Source: an uncultured Amylibacter sp. (lineage in GTDB: Bacteria; Pseudomonadota; Alphaproteobacteria; Rhodobacterales; Rhodobacteraceae). From it: a stretch of 64,000 nt of DNA. The notes beneath the pieces were generated by a model that had not been told where the DNA came from, did no database searches, and worked only from the letters and a program-made list of their open reading frames with translations. Positions within the stretch are counted from its first letter, which is position 1. The number at the start of each line of letters is the position of its first letter. The position numbers and the translations under genes were made by a program. The stretch spans positions 1,140,501-1,204,500 of the forward strand of contig OY365741.1 in NCBI GenBank assembly GCA_959347425.1, written 5' to 3'. Below, piece after piece: positions 54,577 to 63,583 of this stretch.

Positions 54577-56463
54577 ATGAAAAATCCAGATGTTATCGTC
54601 ATTGGTGGCGGGCATGCGGGGGCAGAGGCCGCCTTTGCTGCCCATCGCCTCGGTGTGTCGGTTTTGCTGGTCACCCATCATTTTGCCAAGATTGGTGAAA
54701 TGTCGTGCAACCCTGCGATTGGCGGGTTGGGCAAGGGGCATTTGGTGCGAGAGATTGATGCCTTTGACGGGGTCATGGGGCGAGTTGCCGATAGTGCGGG
54801 GATTCAATTTCGCCTGTTAAACCGTTCCAAAGGGGCGGCGGTGCAGGGTCCGCGTACCCAAGCCGACCGTGGTTTGTATAAACACTCCATGCAGGCGGAA
54901 TTTCATAAAAATCCCGATTTGCGAGTGATAGAGGGTGAAGCGACAGACCTGATTATGAAGGGCGGTATCTGTTGTGGTGTTGTCCTTAATACGGGTGAGA
55001 AAATTCCCGCGAAAGCCGTGATTCTGACCACGGGGACTTTTCTGCGTGGTGTGATTCATATCGGGTTAAAACAAATCGCTGGCGGGCGGATGGGTGATTC
55101 TGCTGTCACCCGTCTGGCGCAACGGATTGATGAATTCGCCCTACCGATGGAACGTTTGAAAACTGGAACCCCGCCTCGGCTGGACGGTAAAACGATAAAT
55201 TGGGACGGGTTGGAAAAACAGCTGGCCGATAGCGACCCGACCCTGTTTTCTTTCCTATCCAAAAAGGGCAACCATCCGCGTCAAATCGCTTGCTCCATTA
55301 CCCATACTAATGAGAAAACCCACGATATTATCCGCAAAAATCTCTCGCAATCGGCGATGTATGGCGGGGCAGTTTCTGGCAACGGTCCGCGCTATTGCCC
55401 GTCCATTGAAGACAAAGTTGTGCGGTTTGCCGATAAAACGAGCCATCAAATTTTTCTAGAACCAGAAGGGCTGAATGACGATACCATCTATCCCAATGGG
55501 ATTTCCACCAGCCTGCCAGAGGATGTGCAGGCCGATTATGTTCATTCGATTCGCGGGTTGGAAAATGCACGAATACTCCAAGCGGGCTATGCGATTGAGT
55601 ATGATTATATCGACCCACGCGCCCTACGTCCGACTTTGGAATTAAAGGATGTTGGCGGGTTGTTTTTGGCTGGGCAAATCAACGGCACAACTGGGTATGA
55701 GGAGGCTGCTGCCCAAGGATTGGTCGCGGGATTGAACGCGGCGCATCGGGCAATCGGGCGTGACGCGGTGATTTTTCAGCGAAGCGAGTCTTATATCGGT
55801 GTGATGATTGACGATTTAACCACGCGGGGGGTGAGTGAGCCCTATCGCATGTTCACCTCCCGCGCCGAATATCGCCTGTCGCTCCGCGCCGATAATGCCG
55901 ACCAACGGCTCACGCCGAAAGCCATGGATTTGGGCTGTGTATCGCCAGAACGGGTGCAATCCTTCACCGATAAAATCCAGCGTTTGGATAAAGCACGGGT
56001 GTTGATGCAGGGTTTTGAGATGAGCCCAAATGTCGCCAAAACCCATAATATAAAGATAAATCAGGATGGAGTCCGCCGCAATGCCATGACCTTTTTATCC
56101 TATAATGATGTTGATATGCAGGTTTTAACCGCAATATGGCCAGCACTGGCCCAGATTGACCCAGAGACTGCCAAACAGTTGGAACGCGACGCACTTTATG
56201 CCCAATATATCGATCGGCAAAAGGCAGAGATTGTTGCCCTACATAAGGATAATCATGTGGCGATTCCCGATGGTTTTTGTTATGAGAATATCGCGGGTTT
56301 ATCCAAAGAATTACAGCAGAAATTAGCCCACACCCGCCCCGCGACCTTGGGGCAGGCGGGACGGATAGAGGGGATAACCCCCGCGGCACTGATGCTTTTG
56401 CTCGCCCATTTGCAAAGGAACGCCAAACAAACCACGCAAAAGAAACGGGTAAGTTATGGTTGA
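54577..56463 (+). CDS. mnmG: tRNA U34 carboxymethylaminomethyl modifying enzyme MnmG
   Basis: The FAD-binding partner of Mnm[21 protein letters not shown] is the N-terminal FAD loop. [20 protein letters not shown] and [12 protein letters not shown] follow, and catalytic cysteines are seen in MSCNPA and CSITHTN. The C-terminal helical domain has YxGY-like [10 protein letters not shown]. At 628 residues it is full length. It begins ten bases after the lipoprotein gene and overlaps rsmG by 8 bases. Confidence 0.97.
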   Translation: MKNPDVIVIGGGHAGAEAAFAAHRLGVSVLLVTHHFAKIGEMSCNPAIGGLGKGHLVREIDAFDGVMGRVADSAGIQFRLLNRSKGAAVQGPRTQADRGLYKHSMQAEFHKNPDLRVIEGEATDLIMKGGICCGVVLNTGEKIPAKAVILTTGTFLRGVIHIGLKQIAGGRMGDSAVTRLAQRIDEFALPMERLKTGTPPRLDGKTINWDGLEKQLADSDPTLFSFLSKKGNHPRQIACSITHTNEKTHDIIRKNLSQSAMYGGAVSGNGPRYCPSIEDKVVRFADKTSHQIFLEPEGLNDDTIYPNGISTSLPEDVQADYVHSIRGLENARILQAGYAIEYDYIDPRALRPTLELKDVGGLFLAGQINGTTGYEEAAAQGLVAGLNAAHRAIGRDAVIFQRSESYIGVMIDDLTTRGVSEPYRMFTSRAEYRLSLRADNADQRLTPKAMDLGCVSPERVQSFTDKIQRLDKARVLMQGFEMSPNVAKTHNIKINQDGVRRNAMTFLSYNDVDMQVLTAIWPALAQIDPETAKQLERDALYAQYIDRQKAEIVALHKDNHVAIPDGFCYENIAGLSKELQQKLAHTRPATLGQAGRIEGITPAALMLLLAHLQRNAKQTTQKKRVSYG

Positions 56464-57097
56464 TACAAACCAGCAATTTTTGTTTGAGATGAAAACAATC
56501 TGTCCCGTGACGGAGGCGATGATAGATGATTTTCACCGCTATGCCCAAACCTTAAAAAAATGGAATAAGAAGATAAATCTGGTCGCCCATTCCACGATTG
56601 ACGATATATGGCATAGGCATTTCTTGGATTCGGCGCAGCTCTGGCCTCACATTCCCACCGATGCAAAACACTGGGCCGATTTGGGCAGTGGCGCGGGGTT
56701 TCCTGGGCTGGTTATTGCCATTCTGGCAAAATATCACGCACCCGATTTGCGGATAACTTTGATTGAAAGCGACATCCGCAAATCAGTCTTTTTGCGTACC
56801 GTAGCACGCGAATCCGAGATAAAGGTTGATATCAAAAACATCCGTTTGGAAATGATAACCACGCCCGATTACGATGGGATTATGGCGCGTGCGCTCGCGC
56901 CCCTACCCGTCCTTTTACCCACCGCACAGAATTTTTTATTACAAAACGGCACGGCTCTGTTTCTAAAAGGGCAGAATTATGCTATGGAATTGGAACAGGC
57001 GCGGCAGGTATTTGATTTTACCGATGAGGTGTTGCCAAGCAAAACCGATAGCAACGCACGGATGATTAAAATTACCGATTTGAGGGCAAAGGTTTAA
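56456..57097 (+). CDS. rsmG: 16S rRNA (guanine-527-N7)-methyltransferase
   Basis: Methylates G527 of 16S rRNA. The 213-residue Rossmann methyltransferase shows [49 protein letters not shown] (SAM loop) and a later [12 protein letters not shown]. It overlaps mnmG by 8 bases and ends one base before parA, the classical gidA-gidB-parA-parB string. Confidence 0.96.
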   Translation: MVDTNQQFLFEMKTICPVTEAMIDDFHRYAQTLKKWNKKINLVAHSTIDDIWHRHFLDSAQLWPHIPTDAKHWADLGSGAGFPGLVIAILAKYHAPDLRITLIESDIRKSVFLRTVARESEIKVDIKNIRLEMITTPDYDGIMARALAPLPVLLPTAQNFLLQNGTALFLKGQNYAMELEQARQVFDFTDEVLPSKTDSNARMIKITDLRAKV

Positions 57098-57098
57098 G

Positions 57099-57887
57099 AT
57101 GCACAAAGTTATTTCCATCGCGAATCAAAAGGGCGGAGTGGGCAAAACCACCACCGCGATGAATCTGGCGGCGGCGCTGGCGGATAGGGATTACCGGGTT
57201 GTTGTGCTGGATTTAGACCCGCAAGCCAACGCCTCCATGGGTTTGAATGTGATGCAGAGCCAAAGGCAATCCACGCTTTATGATGTGTTAATTGACGGTG
57301 TGGCAATCAGCGATGGTTTGATTGAAACCGATGTGAAAAACCTGTATCTGGTTGCGGGAACGGGCGATTTAAGCTCTGCCGATGTTGCCTTGGCGGGTGA
57401 TAGCGACCGCACCTTGCGTTTGAAAACAGCCCTGCAAGCCGCGGATTTCAAAGCGCAAAAATTTGATTTTGTGTTGATAGACTGCCCGCCCTCGTTAAAC
57501 CTATTGACCCTAAACGCCTTTGTCGCCAGCGATAGCGTGCTTATCCCCCTGCAATCGGAATTCTTTGCTTTGGAGGGGTTATCGCAGCTTTTATTAACGA
57601 TTCGGCGCATCCGCGAGGCAACGAAATCCACCCTGCGAATAGAGGGAATCGTGCTGACTATGTTTGACAATCGCAACCGATTATCGCGACAGGTGGAGGC
57701 AGATGTTCGTGAGAATATGGGCGAGTTTGTCTATCAAACTATCATTCCGCGTTCGGTGCGAATCAGCGAGGCACCCAGCCACGGTCAGGCCGTGATTCAC
57801 TATGATAAAAACGGCAAAGGGGCGCAGGCCTATCGCGATTTGGCCGATGAATTTATCAAAACCCAAAATAAAAAGAGGATAAAATGA
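57099..57887 (+). CDS. parA: chromosome partitioning ATPase ParA
   Basis: The Walker-type ATPase that drives segregation of parS-ParB complexes. The deviant Walker A KGGVGKTTTAMNLAAAL is at residues 11-27, with VVLDLDPQANASMGL (Walker A'/B region) and VLIDCPPSLNLLTLNA following. No N-terminal DNA-binding domain is present, as expected for chromosomal type. 262 residues. Its stop overlaps the parB ATG by 4 bases. The cognate parS sites are about 4 kb upstream. Confidence 0.97.
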   Translation: MHKVISIANQKGGVGKTTTAMNLAAALADRDYRVVVLDLDPQANASMGLNVMQSQRQSTLYDVLIDGVAISDGLIETDVKNLYLVAGTGDLSSADVALAGDSDRTLRLKTALQAADFKAQKFDFVLIDCPPSLNLLTLNAFVASDSVLIPLQSEFFALEGLSQLLLTIRRIREATKSTLRIEGIVLTMFDNRNRLSRQVEADVRENMGEFVYQTIIPRSVRISEAPSHGQAVIHYDKNGKGAQAYRDLADEFIKTQNKKRIK

Positions 57888-58816
57888 CACAGAAATCGAC
57901 CAAAGGATTGGGGCGTGGGTTATCCGCGCTGATGGCGGATATTGAGGCTTCAACGCCGAAAACGCCGAAAAAAACAGGCGGTAAGACTTCCCCCGCACCC
58001 GATGGCGTGAAAAACCAAACCACGCTCATACCGATTGAAAAGATTAAACCGAACCCGTCGCAACCGCGGCGTGATTTCCCAAAAGAGGCTTTGGCGGAGT
58101 TGGCAGTCTCGGTTGCCACGCACGGGATTATTCAGCCGATTATCGTTCGCCCCGCCAGCAAAAACACCTATCAAATTATCGCGGGCGAGCGTAGGTGGCG
58201 CGCCGCCCAACGGGCGAAATTGCACGAAATACCCGTTATTATAAGGGATTATACCGATGATGAGCGATTGCAGGTTAGTATTATTGAAAACATTCAACGC
58301 GCCGATTTGAACCCGTTGGAGGAGGCAACGGCCTATCAATCCCTGATGGATAAATTCGGCCATACGCAAGAAAAACTATCCGTGGCTCTGGGCAAATCGC
58401 GCCCCTATATTGCTAATTCGTTGCGTCTGTTATCTCTGCCAAAACAGGTTTTGGATTTTGTTAGAACCGGGCAGTTAAGCGCCGGGCATGCTCGTTTGCT
58501 GATAAAACATGACGATGCGGTGGCACTGGCAAAACAGATTGTCCGCGATGAATTATCGGTACGGCAGACGGAGTCTTTGGTGAAATCGGGGCGGTCTGAT
58601 AAGGGTTTAAGCGGCGGGCAGGCTAAACCAAAACAAAGCTTAACTTCGCCCAAGAAGGCAAAAGATACGATTGATTTGGAACAGCAAATCGCAGCTAGTC
58701 TTGGGTTTCGCACGCAAATTCAACACAAGGCAAGCGGGCAATCCGGGCAGGTGGTTATTTTATATCGCTCGCTGGAAGAGCTGGATGATTTGTTTGAAAA
58801 ACTGACTCAGCCGTAA
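57884..58816 (+). CDS. parB: chromosome partitioning protein ParB
   Basis: The CTP-dependent clamp that loads at parS. An N-terminal ParA-interaction motif (TKGLGRGLSALMAD) leads to PNPSQPRRDF and the CTP-binding GERRWRAAQRAKL. IENIQRADLNPLEEA, then the HTH region (TQEKLSVALGKSRPYIANSL) and a C-terminal dimer domain follow. 310 residues. Its stop abuts the convergent hemW stop (TAATTA), leaving no intergenic space. Confidence 0.97.
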   Translation: MTQKSTKGLGRGLSALMADIEASTPKTPKKTGGKTSPAPDGVKNQTTLIPIEKIKPNPSQPRRDFPKEALAELAVSVATHGIIQPIIVRPASKNTYQIIAGERRWRAAQRAKLHEIPVIIRDYTDDERLQVSIIENIQRADLNPLEEATAYQSLMDKFGHTQEKLSVALGKSRPYIANSLRLLSLPKQVLDFVRTGQLSAGHARLLIKHDDAVALAKQIVRDELSVRQTESLVKSGRSDKGLSGGQAKPKQSLTSPKKAKDTIDLEQQIAASLGFRTQIQHKASGQSGQVVILYRSLEELDDLFEKLTQP

Positions 58817-59998
58817 TTAAACCAGTAGTTCTGCCAGTAATGTATTTAGGATTATCCGCCCTTTTGGTTGGGCGATAAGATGGCTGTTGGTTTGTGATAA
58901 CAACCCGTCTTTTATCATTTGGGTTTTTACCTCCGCGTTAAAAACGCCAGCACCTCCAATGGATTCCAATCGCCGATAATCGCAGCCTTCATTTAATCGC
59001 AGGGACATCATAACATACTCGCGGGCTTGATCGGTTTGGCTGATAATTTCACCATCCACACTACCCGTGCCAGCGGTTTTCACCTGTTCCAGCCAGTCTT
59101 TCGGCAGAGGTTTTGCAGTCGTGGCAATACGGGTTTTATCCAGGCAAATCCGCCCGTGCGCCCCCGGTCCAATCCCCAGCCAATCCCCGCCACGCCAATA
59201 AATCATGTTGTGTTTGGATTCGCACCCCGCCCTTGCATGATTGGAAACCTCGTAGGCGGGCAAGCCCTGTTTGATGCAGAGCCTTTGCGTCATTTCAAAC
59301 AAATCGGCGGACAAATCATCATCGGGCAACCCCTTTAATTTCCCCGCTTGATACAGGTGATAAAAAACCGTGTTGGGTTCAATTGTTAATTGATAGAGCG
59401 ACAGATGCTCCACGCCAAATCCCATCGCGCGGGTTAATTCCGCCTGCCACGAATTATGGGTTTGAAACGGGCGAGCATAAATCAAATCAAAGCTAACACG
59501 GGGGAAATTTTGCTGGGCGGTTGCCAGTGCCACCACCGCTTCATCTGCCGTATGCAACCGCCCCAACCGCCCCAAATCCATATCGTTCAACGCCTGAACA
59601 CCTAGGGATAAACGATTAACCCCCGCCTTTGCTATCTTCGCGAAATTCCCCGCTTCAACCGAAGTCGGGTTTGCCTCCAAAGTGATTTCGGCTTCATCGG
59701 TTATTCCCCAAAGCGTATTAATCTCATCCAAAATCGCACCGACCAAAGCGGGTGGCATCAGGCTTGGCGTCCCCCCGCCAAAAAACACGCTGTTAAGGAC
59801 GCGCCCCTGTGTGCGGTGATGCTGGGCGCGAAGGTCTGTGATAAACGCCTCCTGCCACGCGGTATAATCAAGCGTTTGAAACAGGTGCGAATTAAAATCG
59901 CAATAGGGGCAGAGGGCGGCGCAAAACGGCCAGTGCAGGTAAATCCCAAACCCGCCAGCTTGCCAATTTTTGCGGCAATTTTCTGTCGCAATTTTCAT
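58817..59998 (-). CDS. hemW: radical SAM haem chaperone HemW
   Basis: A HemN-like radical SAM protein now regarded as a haem chaperone. The cluster motif is YLHWPFCAALCPYCDFNSH (CxxxCxxC plus a following F), with FFGGGTPSLM and LEANPTSVEAGNF typical of the family, and a C-terminal HemN-like domain. There is no HemN-specific extra N-terminal segment. 393 residues. It follows the small Rid gene by a 4-base overlap, in the rph-rdgB-Rid-hemW series. Confidence 0.94.
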   Translation of the reverse strand: MKIATENCRKNWQAGGFGIYLHWPFCAALCPYCDFNSHLFQTLDYTAWQEAFITDLRAQHHRTQGRVLNSVFFGGGTPSLMPPALVGAILDEINTLWGITDEAEITLEANPTSVEAGNFAKIAKAGVNRLSLGVQALNDMDLGRLGRLHTADEAVVALATAQQNFPRVSFDLIYARPFQTHNSWQAELTRAMGFGVEHLSLYQLTIEPNTVFYHLYQAGKLKGLPDDDLSADLFEMTQRLCIKQGLPAYEVSNHARAGCESKHNMIYWRGGDWLGIGPGAHGRICLDKTRIATTAKPLPKDWLEQVKTAGTGSVDGEIISQTDQAREYVMMSLRLNEGCDYRRLESIGGAGVFNAEVKTQMIKDGLLSQTNSHLIAQPKGRIILNTLLAELLV

Positions 59999-60378
59999 CC
60001 CTTAAACGCCGTGATTTCAATTTCAACCAGCATTTCTGGTTTTAACAATTGGGCAAAAACGATCGTCGCGGCTGGGCGGATTGTTTTAAACCGCGCCTCA
60101 ACGACAGGAATAAAATCATCGACCAATCCGCGCTCGGTTAAAGTATATTGCACCCGTACTGTCTGCGATAGGGCAAACCCCGCCTGCGTCAACACGCGTT
60201 CAATCGTATCAAGACAGTTTTTTGTCTGGGTGGCAATATCGGGAGGCATGGTCATGGTTGTATAATCATAGCCCGTTACACCCGCCATAAAACACCAATC
60301 GCCCTGGACAACAGCGCGTGAATAAGACAGCGCATTTTCAAAAGGCGAATCGGTGGTGATAAGAGTTCTGTGTGTCAT
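59995..60378 (-). CDS. Rid family (RidA-like) protein
   Basis: A 127-residue member of the Rid superfamily: PFENALSYSRAVVQGDWCFM, GVTGYDY, then ARFKTIRPAATIVFAQLL and EIEITAFKG at the end. The arginine equivalent to that of RidA is present (KTIRPA). It overlaps rdgB and hemW by 4 bases each, an intimate insertion into a nucleotide-hygiene operon. It differs from the other Rid gene at 18.9-19.3 kb. Its substrate is unknown. Confidence 0.88.
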   Translation of the reverse strand: MTHRTLITTDSPFENALSYSRAVVQGDWCFMAGVTGYDYTTMTMPPDIATQTKNCLDTIERVLTQAGFALSQTVRVQYTLTERGLVDDFIPVVEARFKTIRPAATIVFAQLLKPEMLVEIEITAFKG

Positions 60379-61001
60379 GTTAAAAAGTCCCGTAGTTTTT
60401 CAAAGGCCACGGCGCGGTGGCTCATTTTATGTTTTTGCGCGGGGTTCATTTGTCCAAAGGTTTCATCAAAACCATCGGGGATAAAAATCGGATCATAGCC
60501 AAAGCCCAAATCGCCGCGCATTGGCCAGCTAAATCGCCCGAACACCCGTCCTTCAAAAATCATATCACGCCCGTCTGGCCAAGCCAAACATAAGGTACAC
60601 CAAAACGCGCAACTACGCGGATGGGGGGCGTTTATCGCCTCCAATTTATCGTGGGTTTTTTCCATTGCCACAACAAAATCACGCCCGTTCGGAGTCTCGG
60701 CCCAATCGGCGGTATAAACTCCAGGCGCACCGTTTAATGCGTCAATACAAATCCCGCTGTCATCTGCTAGGGCCGGTAAGCCCAGCTCCTTGGCGGCGAA
60801 ATGCGCCTTAATACGGGCGTTGCCGATAAAATTATCTTCGGTCTCTTCTGGTTCAATCAATCCGTAATCGGCAGCAGAGGTGGCGGTAATACCAAAGGGC
60901 GCAAGCAAAGGCGTGATTTCGGAAATCTTACCCGCGTTATGGCTGGCAATAACCAGAGTATCCCCTATCGTATCACGCACAGACTCCATCACATCCTCCA
61001 T
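60375..61001 (-). CDS. rdgB: non-canonical purine NTP pyrophosphatase (dITP/XTP)
   Basis: Removes deaminated purine nucleotides such as dITP and XTP from the pool. LVIASHNAGKISEI at the N terminus, LADDSGICIDALNGAPGVYT in the centre and GDLGFGYDPIFIPDG near the end are family signatures. 208 residues from the ATG that shares a base with the rph stop (TGATG); a GTG one codon earlier is possible. Coupled to rph upstream. Confidence 0.95.
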   Translation of the reverse strand: MEDVMESVRDTIGDTLVIASHNAGKISEITPLLAPFGITATSAADYGLIEPEETEDNFIGNARIKAHFAAKELGLPALADDSGICIDALNGAPGVYTADWAETPNGRDFVVAMEKTHDKLEAINAPHPRSCAFWCTLCLAWPDGRDMIFEGRVFGRFSWPMRGDLGFGYDPIFIPDGFDETFGQMNPAQKHKMSHRAVAFEKLRDFLT

Positions 61002-61714
61002 CACGCAACAGCCTGTTTTTGTGCCTCTATTAACGCAGTCACACCCGTTTGCGCCAAAGCCAACAATCCGGTAAATTCGCTTGGGCTAAACGCCGCAGCC
61101 TCTGCCGTGCCTTGCAGTTCAATAATCCCACCCGCATCATTCATAACAAAATTGGCATCGGTGCTGGCGTTGCTATCCTCATCATAATCCAAATCCAAAA
61201 CCGATGCGTTTTGATAAATCCCGCAGGACACGGCGGCAATGTGATGCGTTATCGGATCGTTCTTCAAAACTCCCCGCGTCATCATATCGTTTATCGCCAA
61301 GCGCAGAGCAACCCAACCGCCCGTTATCGCGGCGCAACGGGTGCCACCATCGGCTTGCAATACATCGCAATCAATCAGGATTTGCCGCTCGCCCAAGATC
61401 GAGCGATCAATCGCGGCGCGTAAAGACCGCCCAATCAGCCGTTGGATTTCTTGCGTCCGCCCGCTTTGTTTTCCTCGTGTAGCCTCCCGCCCGGTGCGTT
61501 GATTGGTTGCCCGTGGCAGCATCGCGTATTCGGCAGTAACCCAGCCAAGCCCGCCTCCCCGCAACCAAAACGGCACGCGATGTTCCACGCTGGCGGTACA
61601 TAACACATGGGTATCGCCGCATTTAATCAGGCAAGAGCCTTCGGCATGTTTGCTGATATTCGTTTCAATACTAACAGGGCGCAGAGCATCGGCATCTCGG
61701 TTTGAAGGGCGCAT
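61001..61714 (-). CDS. rph: ribonuclease PH
   Basis: Phosphorolytic 3' trimming of tRNA precursors. [20 protein letters not shown] at the start, then [21 protein letters not shown] (in parts), the phosphate-binding [16 protein letters not shown], and [21 protein letters not shown] follow in order. 237 residues, full length. It is the first gene of the leftward rph-rdgB-Rid-hemW operon and diverges from hrcA. Confidence 0.96.
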   Translation of the reverse strand: MRPSNRDADALRPVSIETNISKHAEGSCLIKCGDTHVLCTASVEHRVPFWLRGGGLGWVTAEYAMLPRATNQRTGREATRGKQSGRTQEIQRLIGRSLRAAIDRSILGERQILIDCDVLQADGGTRCAAITGGWVALRLAINDMMTRGVLKNDPITHHIAAVSCGIYQNASVLDLDYDEDSNASTDANFVMNDAGGIIELQGTAEAAAFSPSEFTGLLALAQTGVTALIEAQKQAVA

Positions 61715-61821
61715 GGGGGGAATCCTTTTTTATGGTGGGTGGTTTTTATCGCTAAATTTACCTATCTATACCAATATTGCGTCTTTATGTAAAGCCCGCA
61801 ATCGGCTATAATCACCCCATC

Positions 61822-62880
61822 ATGTCCGTGCCAAACCACATTACCGATTCGATGAATCACCGTAGCCGCGAGGTTTTTCGCCATTTGGTTGAGGCGTATC
61901 TTAAACACGGTGCGCCGATTGGCTCTGCCACTTTAACCAGCCAGATGGCAGAGCAAATATCCCCCGCGACTATCCGTAATGTCATGCAGGATTTGGAGGG
62001 GTTGGGTCTGCTGGACGCGCCCCATATCTCTGCTGGGCGTATTCCCACGCATCTGGGCTTGCGGTTGTTTGTCGATGGGTTTATGGAAATTGGCAATCTG
62101 CAAACCGACCTGCAAAAGGAAATCAAAACAACCTTGCAAGATCCCGAAGACCTGCCCGATTTATCCAATCAGGTTGGTAATCTTTTATCAAACCTGACCC
62201 AATCGGCCAGCTTGGTTGTTACCGCCAAAAGCGAATCACCGATTAAACATATCGAGCTGGTGTCCCTATCCCCAAACACCGCCTTGGCGGTGCTGGTTAC
62301 GGAAGAGGGGCAGGTGGAAAACCGTCTGTTTGATTTGCCCAAAGGCACGATGCCAAGCACGTTAAGCGAGGCAAGCAATTTCCTTAGCACGGTTTTGGCT
62401 GGTGCCACGCTCAGCCAAATGCAAACCCGCCTGCAAGCCCAGATTAAAAAGCACAACGCCGATTTGGATATTTTAACCAAACGTTTGATTAACGAAGGTG
62501 TGGCGCAGTGGGCTGGCGGGATGAATAACGAGGATAGGTTGGTGATTCGCGGTCGCTCCAATCTGCTGGGTGAAACGGGGAATGAACAGGATATGGCGCG
62601 GGTCAAACAGTTATTTGATGATTTGGAGCAAAAGAAAGGCATGGGCGAATTCCTTGATTTGATAAAAGACGGGGATGGAGTGCGGATTTTCATCGGTGCG
62701 GAAAATAAATTGTTTTCTTTGTCGGGTTCGTCATTGATTATTTCGTCATATAAGGATAAGAACAACACAATTATCGGGGCAGTCGGGGTGATTGGGCCAA
62801 CGCGGCTGAATTACGGGCGGATTGTGCCGATTGTTGATTATACGGCGCAGTTGATTGGTGATATTGTGCGGTGCAAATAA
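61822..62880 (+). CDS. hrcA: heat-inducible transcription repressor HrcA
   Basis: Represses groESL and related genes by binding CIRCE. A winged-helix N-terminal region (HRSREVFRHLVEAYLKHGAP, SATIRNVMQDLEGLG-type recognition helix here ISPATIRNVMQDLE) precedes the GAF-like domain. The ATG at 61822 gives 352 residues; a longer frame adds an unconserved 15 residues. No CIRCE-like inverted repeat was found in the 107-base gap upstream, so it may not be autoregulated. Confidence 0.94.
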   Translation: MSVPNHITDSMNHRSREVFRHLVEAYLKHGAPIGSATLTSQMAEQISPATIRNVMQDLEGLGLLDAPHISAGRIPTHLGLRLFVDGFMEIGNLQTDLQKEIKTTLQDPEDLPDLSNQVGNLLSNLTQSASLVVTAKSESPIKHIELVSLSPNTALAVLVTEEGQVENRLFDLPKGTMPSTLSEASNFLSTVLAGATLSQMQTRLQAQIKKHNADLDILTKRLINEGVAQWAGGMNNEDRLVIRGRSNLLGETGNEQDMARVKQLFDDLEQKKGMGEFLDLIKDGDGVRIFIGAENKLFSLSGSSLIISSYKDKNNTIIGAVGVIGPTRLNYGRIVPIVDYTAQLIGDIVRCK

Positions 62881-62906
62881 AATAAAATGAAAAAAAGGAG
62901 TGAATG

Positions 62907-63500
62907 ATGAAACACGAACAAGAAGAGGGTCAGGTGGAGGATAGTGTGGAAAACACGGGTGAAAACGGGGTGCAGGATGCGCCAGTTGAGCAAGAGGGTG
63001 TGGAAGAAGTTCTTGAGGAACGCACCCCCGAAGAAATATTGGAAGACGAAAACGCCCAGCTGCGCGATCGTTTGATGCGCGCCATGGCAGAGGCGGAAAA
63101 CCAGCGCAAACGGTTTGAGCGTGACCGCCGCGATGCAGAGATTTATGGCGGGCGTAAGTTAGCCCGCGATTTACTGTCGGTTTATGACAATATGAACCGC
63201 GCCTTGGATTTGATAACGGACGAACAACGGGCAAACAACAAAGGTTTGATTGATGGGATAGAATTGACTCGGCGGGAGCTGGTGAAGACCCTCGCCAATC
63301 ATAAAATCGTGCCTGTTATGCCACAAATCGGCGATCCGTTTGACCCAGAGAATCACGAGGCGATGTATAACGCGCCCGTCCCCGATGTGGCAAAGGATTG
63401 TATCGCGCAGGTGTTGTCCGAGGGATTTATGATAGCCGATAAGTTGTTACGCCCCGCGCAGGTGGGGGTGTCTTCGGGCAAACCCGATGTTAGTGATTAA
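62907..63500 (+). CDS. grpE: DnaK nucleotide exchange factor GrpE
   Basis: Dissociates ADP from DnaK. A long acidic N-terminal region (to about residue 50) precedes the coiled-coil start LRDRLMRAMAEAENQRKRFERD. The beta domain follows: VDPFDPENHEAM-type motif (here GDPFDPENHEAMYNAPVPD), then CIAQVLSEGFMIADKLLRPAQVGVS. The ATG at 62907 is six bases after AGGAG; 62904 is also possible. Its last codons and stop lie in a heptamer repeat. hrcA-grpE order is typical; dnaK-dnaJ is not in view. Confidence 0.95.
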   Translation: MKHEQEEGQVEDSVENTGENGVQDAPVEQEGVEEVLEERTPEEILEDENAQLRDRLMRAMAEAENQRKRFERDRRDAEIYGGRKLARDLLSVYDNMNRALDLITDEQRANNKGLIDGIELTRRELVKTLANHKIVPVMPQIGDPFDPENHEAMYNAPVPDVAKDCIAQVLSEGFMIADKLLRPAQVGVSSGKPDVSD

Positions 63501-63523
63501 CGATTAATGATTAACGATTAGTG
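63493..63523. repeat. heptamer tandem repeat at grpE 3' end
   Basis: Four in-phase units GTGATTA-ACGATTA-ATGATTA-ACGATTA then GTG, starting in the penultimate codons of grpE and covering its TAA. The reverse complement is the TAATCGT unit seen at 45367-45396. Confidence 0.85.
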
Positions 63524-63530
63524 TTTAGGC

Positions 63531-63559
63531 TTGATTGTGTGGCAAAGGCTGGTTATAGT
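63531..63559 (+). promoter_or_regulatory. promoter of the DNA methyltransferase gene
   Basis: TTGATT, exactly 17 bases, TATAGT, 25 bases before the ATG, with a GAAAGGAAA ribosome site between. It begins right after the heptamer tract. Confidence 0.55.
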
Positions 63560-63583
63560 CTTTTGCAAATGAAAGGAAACGTT

